The translations under genes and the position numbers were made by a program. The notes beneath the pieces were generated by a model that saw nothing but the letters and a program-made list of their open reading frames with translations, was not told the origin of the DNA and did not search any database. This document shows, in pieces, positions 1 through 8,096 of a DNA stretch of 34,742 nt. Every line of letters starts with the position of its first letter. Within the stretch, counting starts at the first letter, position 1. The DNA is from Anaerolineae bacterium (GTDB lineage: Bacteria > Chloroflexota > Anaerolineae > Promineifilales > Promineifilaceae), in contig JAHBVI010000067.1 of the NCBI GenBank assembly GCA_019637635.1, forward strand, positions 1 to 34,742, in the 5' to 3' direction.

Positions 1-73
1 CCGTTATCCGTTATCCGTTCACCGATTACGGTTCACGGATTACGATTTACGAATTACGGTTCACGGACTACGG
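1..73. repeat. Degenerate 7-bp tandem repeat (CGGATTA-like units)
   Basis: The first 73 bases divide into about ten consecutive heptamers: CCGTTAT twice, then CCGTTCA, CCGATTA, CGGTTCA, CGGATTA, CGATTTA, CGAATTA, CGGTTCA, CGGACTA. The array runs into the 3' end of the neighbouring gene and may continue beyond the window edge. The unit CGGATTA is the reverse complement, rotated, of the CGTAATC unit repeated at 33330-33357. Confidence 0.8.
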
Positions 74-1642
74 CTCCGGCGTTGCCGTTGCTTCCGCGGC
101 TATGGCCTGGGCGGTAGCCGTTGCTAACGCCTGCTCTCGCTCCAGCGCCGCCGCCTCGGCCCGTATCATGGGATCGTCCAGATAAGGGTCGGTATAATTA
201 AAATAGTTATAGGTCAGCCGCGATAACTCCCACAAAATGGGAAACGTGACATCCGAGATTATAAACCCTTCGTTTTGATGTAAGTAGGTGACGATCACGT
301 AATCATCACCCGGTGAGAACACAATGCCGGCGTCGCCGTGCGTCAGGTTGTCGCCCCAGCCGTGTTTGTGGGAGACGGGCACATTTTCAGGCACACCCAG
401 GCGAATGAGATTGCCTTCCGTGTTTAAGATCATCAGGTCAATAATAGCCTGGCACTCTTCAGGGGTGATTTCGCCAGGGTAAACAGCCAGCAGCGTACCG
501 CCCCCTTTGGAACAGTAATAAAGCATAGAAAGCAGTGTACCGATGTCTTCGGCGGTGGTCTGGCGGGCTATGTCAGGTGTGGTGGGAATGTCAGGCTGTG
601 AATTGGCAGGGGTAACGTAAGTTCGAGGCCGAGTGTCCACAAAATTAGCATCGTAGGGAATAGCCATGAAAGTATTAACCAATCCCAAACGCTGCACGAA
701 TTCGGTGAGTTGGGCCGCGCCTTCATATGTATTGTTTTCGCCGGCAACAATATGCAACAGTTGGTTAGCGCCGTAATTGCTGGACTGTACGGCCGTGCTA
801 TAAAACAACCCTTGCTCATACTCGTTAGGCGCCTGGTCTAAAGCGCGATAAGCCGCAATAAAAATAGCAATCTTCAAAATGCTCAAACCAGAAACCACCA
901 CGTCGGCGTTAATACTCACTTCCTCCCCCGTCTGTAAATCCATGACAAAGACACTGCCAAACAGGCCCAAACTTTTAGCGCGCTCCACCTCGCGGCGCAG
1001 TTGTTCTTCCAACACATGGATGGTCAATTCTTCCGGCTCCTGCGTTTGCAGCACCAGATTCACCTGACGATCTTCCGGTTTGGCCTGGAAGAGCGCCTTT
1101 TCAGCCAGCGTTAGACTGGTTTCAATATCGGTGACATATCCCGGTTCACCTGGCTTATAGTCTCCTTGGGCTACCACAAGTTGCGGTAAAGTGGCCGGCT
1201 TGTCCAGGTAAGCGGCGACCGTCTCGATTTGTTGGCGCAGTGCCGCCTGATCATAGGTGGCCTGTAGCGTAATGTTGGCCGGTTCCAGCGAGCGCCCCAA
1301 CACAAATTGCACATACCCCTGCCAGGGGCTTAACTGCGCTTTATAGGCTTCTGCTTCGGCCAGCATCTGCTCCATGTCCAGGGAAAAACCGGCGTCGGCG
1401 GGATTAATGGCCACCTGCTCGGTCTTGTGATGTAACACCAGCGGGGCGCTGTAAACCTGCCGGACCTGGGCGGCGGCTTCCTCCTCGTTCAGACCACCTA
1501 CATCTACACCGGCAATGGTCAATCCTTTTGGCAGTTCATCTTGGGCCAGCCAGTATTGCAGCGCCCGATAACCTAAAAACAACAGCAGCAGAATAAGCAG
1601 GATACCGGTGAGGAATTTTTGAATAGATTTGAGCATGGTCAT
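68..1642 (-). CDS. Membrane-anchored class A beta-lactamase-like serine hydrolase
   Basis: A 524-residue protein with a short cytoplasmic start, one membrane helix at about residues 12-32, a VanW/YoaR-type peptidoglycan-binding-like segment (AGVDVGGLNEEEA, about 44-56), and a class A beta-lactamase/D-Ala-D-Ala-peptidase fold from about 225. The catalytic SxxK is S254-I-L-K257, the SxN-type motif is S287-S-N289, and a KHG triad (426-428) stands where KTG is usual; TTAEDIGTLL also matches the family. It is probably an extracytoplasmic wall-active or regulatory hydrolase; true beta-lactamase activity is not implied. The Ala/Thr/Glu-rich tail is low complexity. It is last in the Nudix - paralogue - this gene operon, 27 bp after its paralogue. 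The start codon follows a perfect hairpin (1647-1671) by four bases and has no Shine-Dalgarno sequence. Confidence 0.85.
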   Translation of the reverse strand: MTMLKSIQKFLTGILLILLLLFLGYRALQYWLAQDELPKGLTIAGVDVGGLNEEEAAAQVRQVYSAPLVLHHKTEQVAINPADAGFSLDMEQMLAEAEAYKAQLSPWQGYVQFVLGRSLEPANITLQATYDQAALRQQIETVAAYLDKPATLPQLVVAQGDYKPGEPGYVTDIETSLTLAEKALFQAKPEDRQVNLVLQTQEPEELTIHVLEEQLRREVERAKSLGLFGSVFVMDLQTGEEVSINADVVVSGLSILKIAIFIAAYRALDQAPNEYEQGLFYSTAVQSSNYGANQLLHIVAGENNTYEGAAQLTEFVQRLGLVNTFMAIPYDANFVDTRPRTYVTPANSQPDIPTTPDIARQTTAEDIGTLLSMLYYCSKGGGTLLAVYPGEITPEECQAIIDLMILNTEGNLIRLGVPENVPVSHKHGWGDNLTHGDAGIVFSPGDDYVIVTYLHQNEGFIISDVTFPILWELSRLTYNYFNYTDPYLDDPMIRAEAAALEREQALATATAQAIAAEATATPEP

Positions 1643-1646
1643 AAAA

Positions 1647-1671
1647 GAGATTGGAGATAATCTCCAATCTC
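1647..1671. repeat. Perfect 12-bp inverted repeat filling an intercistronic gap
   Basis: GAGATTGGAGAT at 1647-1658 pairs exactly with 1660-1671 around a single central base. It overlaps the stop codon of the upstream paralogue (stop 1670-1672) and ends four bases before the next start codon (1642). In the minus-strand transcript it is followed by TTTT and then ATG. Each arm repeats GAGAT with a 7-bp period. Confidence 0.9.
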
Positions 1672-3148
1672 AATTGCTCCCCAAAAATGGGGCGTCAAAG
1701 TTAAAGTAGTTATAAGTGGCGCGGGACATGTTGGCCAGCAGCGGCGAACTCACTTCCCATTCCAGCCAGTTGGGTTTGTAAAGAAACTGCACGATCACAT
1801 AGTCGCCGCCGGGGGAGAAGACAATGCCGGCATCGCCGTGTGTATCGGCAATCCAGCCATGACGGTGGGCAACAGACACCTGAGAAGGCACCCCTTCTTG
1901 AATGAGGCTGCCGATATTATTTTGGGTCATAAAGGCCAGAATGGTTTTACATTCGTCGGCGGTGATGGCATCCCGGTAAACGGCCGTGAATATCCCCCCT
2001 GCTCCTTCAGCACAATAATAAATCATGGAAAGCAGCGTACCCATGTCTTCGGCCGTTGTCTGAACGTAGGGGGACGGGCGGGTACGCACGTCAGCCGCCG
2101 CGTTGGCTTCGGTTTCTGGCCGGGGGGTGCCGGGGCGCGGGTCGTCATCATAGGGCACAGTAATAAATGTGTTTGCCAGACCCAACTGTCGCATTGAGTT
2201 TGTGACCTGCTGCGCCCCCAGGTAGGCGTCATCCTGACCGCTAACGATCTTCAGCAGTTCGTTGGCGCTGGTGTTGTCCTGCGTAGCCGTCAGGGTATTA
2301 GAGATGTGCTGCCGCTGGGTCAACGTGGGTGGTTGGTCCAGCACCCGATACATTTCCAACACGATAGGCACCTTCAGCATGTCCATGCCCGACATCGGCG
2401 CTTTTTCGTTGATGGCAATCTCCCGGCCAGAGGTTAAATCCATAATGAACATGCTGGCGACGCCATTGTGCAACTGCTCAAAGTCTTGCAGGCTGTTTAC
2501 CAGCAAGCGCACCAACAAATTTTTCTCCGGCGGCGTCACCTGACCAGGGCGCACCACCAAGCGTGATTCGCGGTTGGTGGGCCGGTAGAAAGCGGCCTCG
2601 ACATCGGCAAAACTGGCCTCAATGTCGGTGCGTGTGCCCGCTTCGCCATATTGAAAGCTAAAACTTTGGGGCACCGGCTGCGGCGGTTGGGAGGGTTTGT
2701 CCATGAGCGTGGCAATATCCAGCAAGACATCACGCAGGGCTTCCCGGTCATGGGTGGCAGCAATAGGCACTGGATGGACTTCCATGGGGCGACCCCACAA
2801 AAACCCCCAAAAGCCGGCCCAAAAATCTTGCTGCGCCCGTTCATAGTCGGCCTGGTTGAGCATGGTGGTCAGGTCTAGCTGGAATTTGGCCTGACTGGGG
2901 CTGATTTCAAAGCGGTCTTCTCGATGGTAGATGAAGATGGGGGCTTCAATGAACTGGTTGGTCAGTACCTCACTGGTCTGCTGTTTAGACAGGCCGCCCA
3001 CATCTACCCCGGCAATTACCAGGCCGGTGGGGTAATTGCTGCGTATGGTGGCATACTGGAACAGTTTGACCAGCAAGAAAATACTGGCGGCTACAAGTAA
3101 GGTCACGGTGACCCATTGTCCAGCGCCGGGTGTTGATCGTCGGTTCAT
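1670..3148 (-). CDS. Class A beta-lactamase-like paralogue with lost catalytic motifs (likely pseudoenzyme)
   Basis: This 492-residue protein has the same architecture as its downstream neighbour: a membrane helix at about 11-30, the AGVDVGGLSKQQ segment at 46-57, then a beta-lactamase-like domain. Aligning SGMDMLK with the neighbour's SGLSILK puts Asp256 at the nucleophile position (codon GAC at 2381-2383). The SDN-like motif reads Q290-D-N292 and the KTG-like motif reads R429-H-G431. All three active-site motifs are therefore altered while the surrounding fold is kept (TTAEDMGTLLSM, HGDAGIVFSPGGDYVIV). It most likely binds or scaffolds rather than catalyses. Its ATG overlaps the Nudix stop by four bases (ATGA), so translation is probably coupled. 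Confidence 0.85.
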   Translation of the reverse strand: MNRRSTPGAGQWVTVTLLVAASIFLLVKLFQYATIRSNYPTGLVIAGVDVGGLSKQQTSEVLTNQFIEAPIFIYHREDRFEISPSQAKFQLDLTTMLNQADYERAQQDFWAGFWGFLWGRPMEVHPVPIAATHDREALRDVLLDIATLMDKPSQPPQPVPQSFSFQYGEAGTRTDIEASFADVEAAFYRPTNRESRLVVRPGQVTPPEKNLLVRLLVNSLQDFEQLHNGVASMFIMDLTSGREIAINEKAPMSGMDMLKVPIVLEMYRVLDQPPTLTQRQHISNTLTATQDNTSANELLKIVSGQDDAYLGAQQVTNSMRQLGLANTFITVPYDDDPRPGTPRPETEANAAADVRTRPSPYVQTTAEDMGTLLSMIYYCAEGAGGIFTAVYRDAITADECKTILAFMTQNNIGSLIQEGVPSQVSVAHRHGWIADTHGDAGIVFSPGGDYVIVQFLYKPNWLEWEVSSPLLANMSRATYNYFNFDAPFLGSN

Positions 3149-3627
3149 GCTGTTTGGTGGGTAACGGCCGTGACAATTGCTTGCCTGGTAATGGCGGTCA
3201 GCGGTTCAGGCAGCGCATCGGGCGCAAACCAGCGGGCCTCCATAATCTCGCCGCTTAGCTGCATCGGCCCCGCCGGGGCAAATGCCCGGTAAACGACATT
3301 GATTTCGGACAACTCTTTGCTCCGTTGTAACACAAGCACCTGATCCAACACGGCCGTTAACCCCGTCTCTTCTCTTAATTCCCGCAACGCACACGCCGCC
3401 GGTTCTTCACCCCTTCCCAGCCAGCCGCCGGGCAATCCCCAGGGTGCATAGGGGTGAAACACGTGTTTCAGCAGCAAAACTTCTCCTTGTTCATTCAACA
3501 CCACCAGATTCACGCCCATCAGATGCCGGGGCACAACCAGGTGGATGCCCCACACCATCAATGTTTGTAAGCCGGGAATTTGCATCCACCGGGCCATTTG
3601 CCGCTTCCATGCCTGTGGTATGTGCAT
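3145..3627 (-). CDS. NUDIX hydrolase
   Basis: A protein of about 160 residues with a complete Nudix box, GX5EX7REUXEEXGU, read as G-WLGRG-E ... RELREETGL. The family hydrolyses nucleoside diphosphates linked to another moiety; the substrate cannot be told from sequence. The reading frame extends upstream to a TTG at 3648, but that codon lies in a good -10 element, so the ATG at 3627 is the better start and gives a nearly leaderless mRNA. An N-terminal stretch of about 40 residues with a hydrophobic segment precedes the Nudix fold. It is the first gene of a three-gene operon with two beta-lactamase-like proteins. Confidence 0.88.
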   Translation of the reverse strand: MHIPQAWKRQMARWMQIPGLQTLMVWGIHLVVPRHLMGVNLVVLNEQGEVLLLKHVFHPYAPWGLPGGWLGRGEEPAACALRELREETGLTAVLDQVLVLQRSKELSEINVVYRAFAPAGPMQLSGEIMEARWFAPDALPEPLTAITRQAIVTAVTHQTA

Positions 3628-3638
3628 TGCAGCCGGGC

Positions 3639-3667
3639 AGTATAACAAAAACGGCCGTAACTGGCAG
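3639..3667 (-). promoter_or_regulatory. Predicted promoter of the Nudix operon
   Basis: On the minus strand, CTGCCA (3667-3662), a 17-bp spacer and TATACT (3644-3639) resemble a sigma-70-type promoter. Transcription would begin about five bases before the ATG at 3627. One ACGGCCGT octamer (3651-3658) lies inside the spacer. Confidence 0.55.
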
Positions 3668-3692
3668 GCAGATCAAATCCGGTTCTCATGTG

Positions 3693-3772
3693 TTCAGAGG
3701 TTCACGTGAACACCTGAGAACATGACACTTAAACACTTGACACTTACCCACTTGACACTTACCCACTTTCCA
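3693..3772. repeat. Intergenic short-repeat tract with GTTCACGTGAAC palindrome
   Basis: The gap before the dynamin-like gene contains the 12-bp palindrome GTTCACGTGAAC (3700-3711) and then two tandem copies of ACTTGACACTTACCC with a partial third. Words such as GAACACCTGA and AAACACTTGA recur in the inverted repeat at 31608-31663, so the two tracts belong to one family. Confidence 0.7.
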
Positions 3773-3788
3773 TCACAATAGGCAGCCT

Positions 3789-5549
3789 ATGAAAGCCATA
3801 CTCACCCCTGAGCAAGAAGAAATCCTCAACCGCACACGGGATACCCTCGCCCACCTGCGCGAGATATTGGCCGACGCCAACGCCTCCCCGGAAGACCGCA
3901 CCACGCTGGCCGACTCCATTCGCCAGCTTGATGACCTGTTTTTGCTGGTTGTCGCCGGGGAGTTTAATGCCGGTAAATCAGCCTTCATCAATGCCCTGTT
4001 AGGCCAACCGCTGCAAGAAGAAGGGGTGACGCCCACTACCAGCCAGATTTTTTTGCTGAAATATGGCGAAGCAGGCGTACAAATGCCCGGCCCGAAAGGA
4101 GTGTGGATCAAGACAGCGCCGTTTGATCTGCTGCAAAAAATCAGCATCGTGGATACACCCGGCACCAACGCTATCATGCGCGAACACGAGGCGCTGACGG
4201 CCGAATTCATCCCCCGCAGCGACCTGGTACTGTTTATCACCTCGGCGGATCGGCCGTTTACCGAGAGTGAACGCGCTTTCCTGACGCAAATTCGGGATTG
4301 GGGCAAAAAGATCGTCCTGGTGATCAACAAGGTGGACATTTTGTCCGGCGACGCCGAACGGGAACAGGTGATGACGTTTGTGACCCAGGCAGCCAACAAC
4401 CTGGTGGGCGAAATATCAGGATTATTTGCGGTGTCAGCACGGCAGGCTAAAGAAGCCAAGGCGGGCAAACCACAACTGTGGGCCGCCAGTGGGTTCGAGG
4501 CGTTGGAGAGCTTTATCCACGACACATTGGATGACGACGGCCGTTTCCGCCTGAAATTGCTCAATCCTCTGGGCGTCGGTCTCAAGTTGACTCGCCAACA
4601 GTTAGACAGCATCGGCCATGACCTGGCCTCGTTGCAGGCCGACCGGCAGTTGCTTGATGACATCCAGCGGCAAATGCTCTATTACGATGATGACATGCAG
4701 CGCAACTTCCGGGCGCGCATGAGCGAAATTGATAACACGCTCTATGAGATGGAAAAACGGGGTAACGCCTTTTTTGACGAGATGCTACGCCTGGGGCGAA
4801 TTCCTGACCTGGTGCGCGCCAAAAAGGTGGAGAGCGCCTTTGAAGAGCAGGTGGTGGCAGACACGCCCGACCAGATTGAACGCCGCGTGAACGAATTGGT
4901 GGATTGGATGGTGGAGCAGGATTTACGCCAGTGGACGGCCGTTGCCGACCACATGGCCCAGCGCAAAGACGCCCACCAAAACCGCATCGTCGGCCAGGGC
5001 GGCCCCCGCGATGGCGCCCTGGCCTATGACCGCGCCCGGCTGCTGGACTCCATCAGCACCGCCACCCACCGCGCCGTAGACAGCTATGACAAAGAGCGGG
5101 AAGCGGCTCAACTGGCCGAAGCGGCGCGCACGGCCGTTGCTGGCGCCGGTATTGCCGGCGTCGCCTCGGTAGCCACCCTGGGGGCCGTCATCGCCGGCGG
5201 TATTACCGCCTCTATGATTGACATTACCGGCATCATCGCCGGCATCACCCTGGCAACTGTAGGTGTACTCATCTTACCCTCGCGCAAACGCAAAGCTAAA
5301 ACCGAGTTGGAAACCAAAATTTCAGACATGCGCCAGCAGCTCGTCACCAGCCTGACAGAGCAGTTTGACCGGGAAATGCGGCGGGGCGCGCAGCGCATTG
5401 AGGACACCGTGGCCCCCTTTGCCCGCTTTGTCCGCGCCGAAAGTGACAAATTAACCAATCAGCAAAACCAACTTGTAGAGCTAGAAGCACACATCACCGG
5501 CCTCCAGGCACAGCTTAAGCTTAGAACGTTGGCAGAGCCAGATGGATGA
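3789..5549 (+). CDS. Bacterial dynamin-like GTPase
   Basis: A 586-residue GTPase of the dynamin superfamily. G1 is GEFNAGKS (57-64), the G2 region is TPTTSQ near 81-86, G3 is DTPG (122-125) and G4 is NKVD (180-183). A long helical region follows, then a glycine- and alanine-rich hydrophobic hairpin at about 450-495 that could act as the membrane paddle, and a C-terminal coiled coil ending in ELEAHITGLQAQLKL. Family members bind and remodel membranes in a GTP-dependent way. Bacterial dynamins often occur as adjacent pairs, but here the gene stands alone. It is preceded by a 140-bp repeat-rich gap and I see no strong Shine-Dalgarno sequence before the ATG. A 296-codon antisense frame at 3773-4663 is a shadow. 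Confidence 0.9.
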   Translation: MKAILTPEQEEILNRTRDTLAHLREILADANASPEDRTTLADSIRQLDDLFLLVVAGEFNAGKSAFINALLGQPLQEEGVTPTTSQIFLLKYGEAGVQMPGPKGVWIKTAPFDLLQKISIVDTPGTNAIMREHEALTAEFIPRSDLVLFITSADRPFTESERAFLTQIRDWGKKIVLVINKVDILSGDAEREQVMTFVTQAANNLVGEISGLFAVSARQAKEAKAGKPQLWAASGFEALESFIHDTLDDDGRFRLKLLNPLGVGLKLTRQQLDSIGHDLASLQADRQLLDDIQRQMLYYDDDMQRNFRARMSEIDNTLYEMEKRGNAFFDEMLRLGRIPDLVRAKKVESAFEEQVVADTPDQIERRVNELVDWMVEQDLRQWTAVADHMAQRKDAHQNRIVGQGGPRDGALAYDRARLLDSISTATHRAVDSYDKEREAAQLAEAARTAVAGAGIAGVASVATLGAVIAGGITASMIDITGIIAGITLATVGVLILPSRKRKAKTELETKISDMRQQLVTSLTEQFDREMRRGAQRIEDTVAPFARFVRAESDKLTNQQNQLVELEAHITGLQAQLKLRTLAEPDG

Positions 5550-5574
5550 CAAAGAGCAACCGTAGCAGTACAAT
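5546..5574 (+). promoter_or_regulatory. Predicted promoter of the Uma2 gene
   Basis: ATGACA (5546-5551), a 17-bp spacer and TACAAT (5569-5574) each match the sigma-70 consensus hexamers at five of six positions. The -35 overlaps the end of the dynamin gene. The expected start is near 5581, giving a leader of about 32 nt. Confidence 0.55.
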
Positions 5575-5612
5575 CTCCTGGCTATTGGTATCGTTCTCAA
5601 ACAGGTAAAGCT

Positions 5613-6380
5613 ATGTTAAGGACAGCGCCCACAAGCGAAATTGAATATCCCGAATCGGATGGAATGCCTATGGCCGAAACCGATGAACACCGCATTCAAA
5701 TGACCGACGCCCTCATACACCCCCTGCGCACCCGGTATCCTACTCAGGGGAATGTGTACGTTTCTGGCAACCTGTTCTTCTATTATGAAGAAGGCAATCG
5801 GGACGCCGTTGTAGCCCCAGATGTATTAGTAGTCTTTGGCGTATCGCCACAGAAACGGCGCACCTATAAATTATGGGAAGAGGGACGCGCGCCGGATGTG
5901 ATTTTTGAACTGACCTCTCGCAAAACCTTTGAAACAGATTTAGGCCGTCAGCGCCTGATTTATGAAGATTTGGGGGTGCGTGAATACTTCCTGTTTGATC
6001 CCTTGCGCGAGTACCTGCGTCCGCCCTTGCAAGGTTTCCGGCTTACGGACGAAGGGTATTACGATCCCTTGAAACCGCAGCCACTTTCAACCGGAGAGTG
6101 GCAGCTTGAAAGCCAGGTCTTAGGGCTGGTTTTGCATACAGAAGGGCCAAATCTGCGCCTTTATGATCCGGAAACAGATGCCTATTTGCGTATGCCGGAA
6201 GAAACAGAATCCATGCTGGCCGAAACGGAATCCATGCTGGCCGAAGCGGAATCTATGCTGGCCGAAACGGAATCTGAACTAACAAAAACGGCCGCTGCTT
6301 TACAGGCAGAACGGGCAGCGCGCGCGGCGGCCGAAGCGGAGATTGCCCGATTGAAGGCGTTACTAGACAAGAGCAATTAG
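5613..6380 (+). CDS. Uma2-family PD-(D/E)XK nuclease-like protein with coiled-coil tail
   Basis: A 255-residue protein. The N-terminal 190 residues match the Uma2 (DUF820) family, with DAVVAPDVLVVFG and PDVIFELTSRKT carrying the acidic residues of a restriction-endonuclease-like fold. The family is abundant in Cyanobacteria and Chloroflexota; its biological role is poorly defined. The tail is a heptad coiled coil in which the word ESMLAET is repeated about three times by a 21-bp DNA repeat (about 6200-6275), followed by an Ala/Glu-rich helix. Such a tandem repeat could vary in copy number. The ATG at 5613 has a weak AGGT seven bases upstream and follows a good promoter. Confidence 0.85.
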   Translation: MLRTAPTSEIEYPESDGMPMAETDEHRIQMTDALIHPLRTRYPTQGNVYVSGNLFFYYEEGNRDAVVAPDVLVVFGVSPQKRRTYKLWEEGRAPDVIFELTSRKTFETDLGRQRLIYEDLGVREYFLFDPLREYLRPPLQGFRLTDEGYYDPLKPQPLSTGEWQLESQVLGLVLHTEGPNLRLYDPETDAYLRMPEETESMLAETESMLAEAESMLAETESELTKTAAALQAERAARAAAEAEIARLKALLDKSN

Positions 6381-6395
6381 TGGTTTAGTGCGTGT

Positions 6396-6908
6396 CTACG
6401 CTTCGCCAGACGGCCGTCGCCGGTAATTACGGTAGACAAAAAATCCCAACAGCAAAACGAGCAGAAACAGCGCCAGTTCATCTACCACACCGGGCACCCA
6501 ATCACGACCAAACCAGGCATAGAGGCCGGTGACCACCACAGCCAGCAGCACATAACTGGGCGCTATTTTTTTTACCAGCAAGGTCAACGTGAAAAAAGCG
6601 CCGATAGCCACGACGACGGCATCTTCGACCGGCCCGGGCACAAAGTCGGGTGCAATGGTGTACAGGAAGCTGGAGAGCAGTGGTAGGAAGGTAAATAGCC
6701 AGCTCAGGTTTTCGATGGTAAAGGCAATGAGTACGGCCGTGCCCATCAGCAGCACAAACAGCCCCCCACCAATGATGGCGCCCGTCTGTGCATCCCATCG
6801 CCCCCACCCCGCCGCAAACCCGATCAACGGCAAGACAAAAGCCAACACCATAAAAGTGCAAGAAACATAGCCTTTGGTACGATCACGCGAAGCGTGGGTC
6901 TCATTCAT
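6396..6908 (-). CDS. Four-helix membrane protein with two DUF1232-like motifs
   Basis: About 170 residues with four predicted membrane helices. Two segments look alike: DFVPGPVEDAVVVAIGAFF and DWVPGVVDELALFLLVLL. Both resemble the DFIPGPIDD-type signature of YkvA/DUF1232 membrane proteins, which suggests an internal duplication; this is by eye only. Function is unknown. The frame also allows a GTG start at 6914, two codons upstream. It lies 10 bp after the stop of the ArsR-type regulator and is probably the last gene of that operon; it converges on the Uma2 gene with a gap of 15 bp. Confidence 0.7.
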   Translation of the reverse strand: MNETHASRDRTKGYVSCTFMVLAFVLPLIGFAAGWGRWDAQTGAIIGGGLFVLLMGTAVLIAFTIENLSWLFTFLPLLSSFLYTIAPDFVPGPVEDAVVVAIGAFFTLTLLVKKIAPSYVLLAVVVTGLYAWFGRDWVPGVVDELALFLLVLLLGFFVYRNYRRRPSGEA

Positions 6909-6918
6909 CTTCACTTAT

Positions 6919-8010
6919 TCAATCGGGCTGCTCCCCACTCACAAACTGATGCAGCAAACCACAAGTGGCCTCAATTGCCTCTTGACGAGCTGCATAACGG
7001 CGCCCTTGCTGGCTGAGCGTGACATGCACCAACCGCGCCAGCCGCAGCGCATCCAGGTGATGAATGACGGTTGGCGGGCGCAGCCGCAGCCGGCGGGCCA
7101 GTTCTGCTGGCGTCAGCGGCTCCTCAGACAGATATTTGAGAATACGCAAACGGGTGGGGTCAGCCAGCGCCTTCAAAGTGTTATAGAGCAGTTCCGGCAC
7201 CACTTCACCCGGCACCAGCGACATATCATTGGGCCGCCCGCCGTATAAAAAGGCCCATTTCTCATTCCCCTGCCCAATTGGGCCAAAATAGCTGAGCGGC
7301 GTTGTCCAAAATGAAGGAATCATGGCCACTTCCTTCACTTCCTGCACATCTTCATAATCAAACCGCAACCCCTGAGACAATTCCGTCAGCAGGTCGGCCA
7401 GCGCCAGCGTACCGGCCAGCTCCTGCCCCCTGGCGGCGCTCTGGGTCAACGCCGGTAAGATGCGCTCCTCCTCTTCATGGAAAAAGACCTCGTAATAAGA
7501 TTTCAGGGCATCCAGGTACTTCAGACCAAATTGCTCGGTATTGGCCCAGGCATTTAAGGTCGCCTGCACTTCTTCTTCGGACACCTTTTTTTTGCTCATC
7601 CCCTCTTTACGGTGCTTCTCTGTGTACAGGTCTGTCAACTGCCGCTGCTCCGTATCGCTCCAGGCGCCCCTTGCGGCTACCCCGTACAGGAGTGTCTTGA
7701 GACTGTCATCCATGTAGAAACCGGCGATTTCCGGCAAACGGCGCGTGGCCGGGATTTCCGCCAGACGTTCCAGAATGGTGCTGCTGTCTTTTGGCGTCGG
7801 CAAAGAGATGAGCCAGGGCATAGGCCAGACCTGGTGAAATTTGATGACCTCTTGCAGAAATTCGCGCTGTTCCCCCGGCAGGCGGGAACGAACACCGGCC
7901 GCCCAATTCCCCCGCAAAGCAAAGCGATCCGGTGTATGCAATACATCCAGACTGATGAGCAGGTCATAAGCTGTGCCCACTTCCCATGATAATTGTGGCA
8001 TTGGTTCCAT
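6919..8010 (-). CDS. ArsR-type winged-helix transcriptional regulator with long N-terminal domain
   Basis: A protein of about 363 residues. The last 90 residues form an ArsR-like winged helix: LADPTRLRILKYLSEEPLTP, then AELARRLRLRPPTVIHHLDALRLARLV as the recognition region. Classical ArsR proteins are about 100-120 residues; here about 270 extra residues precede the DNA-binding domain and show no motif I recognise, so this part probably senses a signal or partner. No ArsR-type metal-binding Cys cluster is visible. The frame opens at a TTG (8031), but ATG 8010 is preferred. It lies 86 bp downstream of the DinB-like gene in the same direction and probably belongs to the hydrolase - DinB - regulator operon. 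Confidence 0.8.
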   Translation of the reverse strand: MEPMPQLSWEVGTAYDLLISLDVLHTPDRFALRGNWAAGVRSRLPGEQREFLQEVIKFHQVWPMPWLISLPTPKDSSTILERLAEIPATRRLPEIAGFYMDDSLKTLLYGVAARGAWSDTEQRQLTDLYTEKHRKEGMSKKKVSEEEVQATLNAWANTEQFGLKYLDALKSYYEVFFHEEEERILPALTQSAARGQELAGTLALADLLTELSQGLRFDYEDVQEVKEVAMIPSFWTTPLSYFGPIGQGNEKWAFLYGGRPNDMSLVPGEVVPELLYNTLKALADPTRLRILKYLSEEPLTPAELARRLRLRPPTVIHHLDALRLARLVHVTLSQQGRRYAARQEAIEATCGLLHQFVSGEQPD

Positions 8011-8096
8011 GTTATTTTGTCTCTTATTCAATACCTGCTAATGGTGATCCGTTATGCGACACCGGAAGTCTGAGGCCGGATAACGGGCTTCGCGCC

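Noticed and set aside
3773..4663. 296-codon minus-strand frame opposite the dynamin-like gene
   Set aside because: It is Ser/Arg-rich with no motif and lies wholly against a well-supported GTPase gene; long antisense frames are expected in GC-rich coding DNA.
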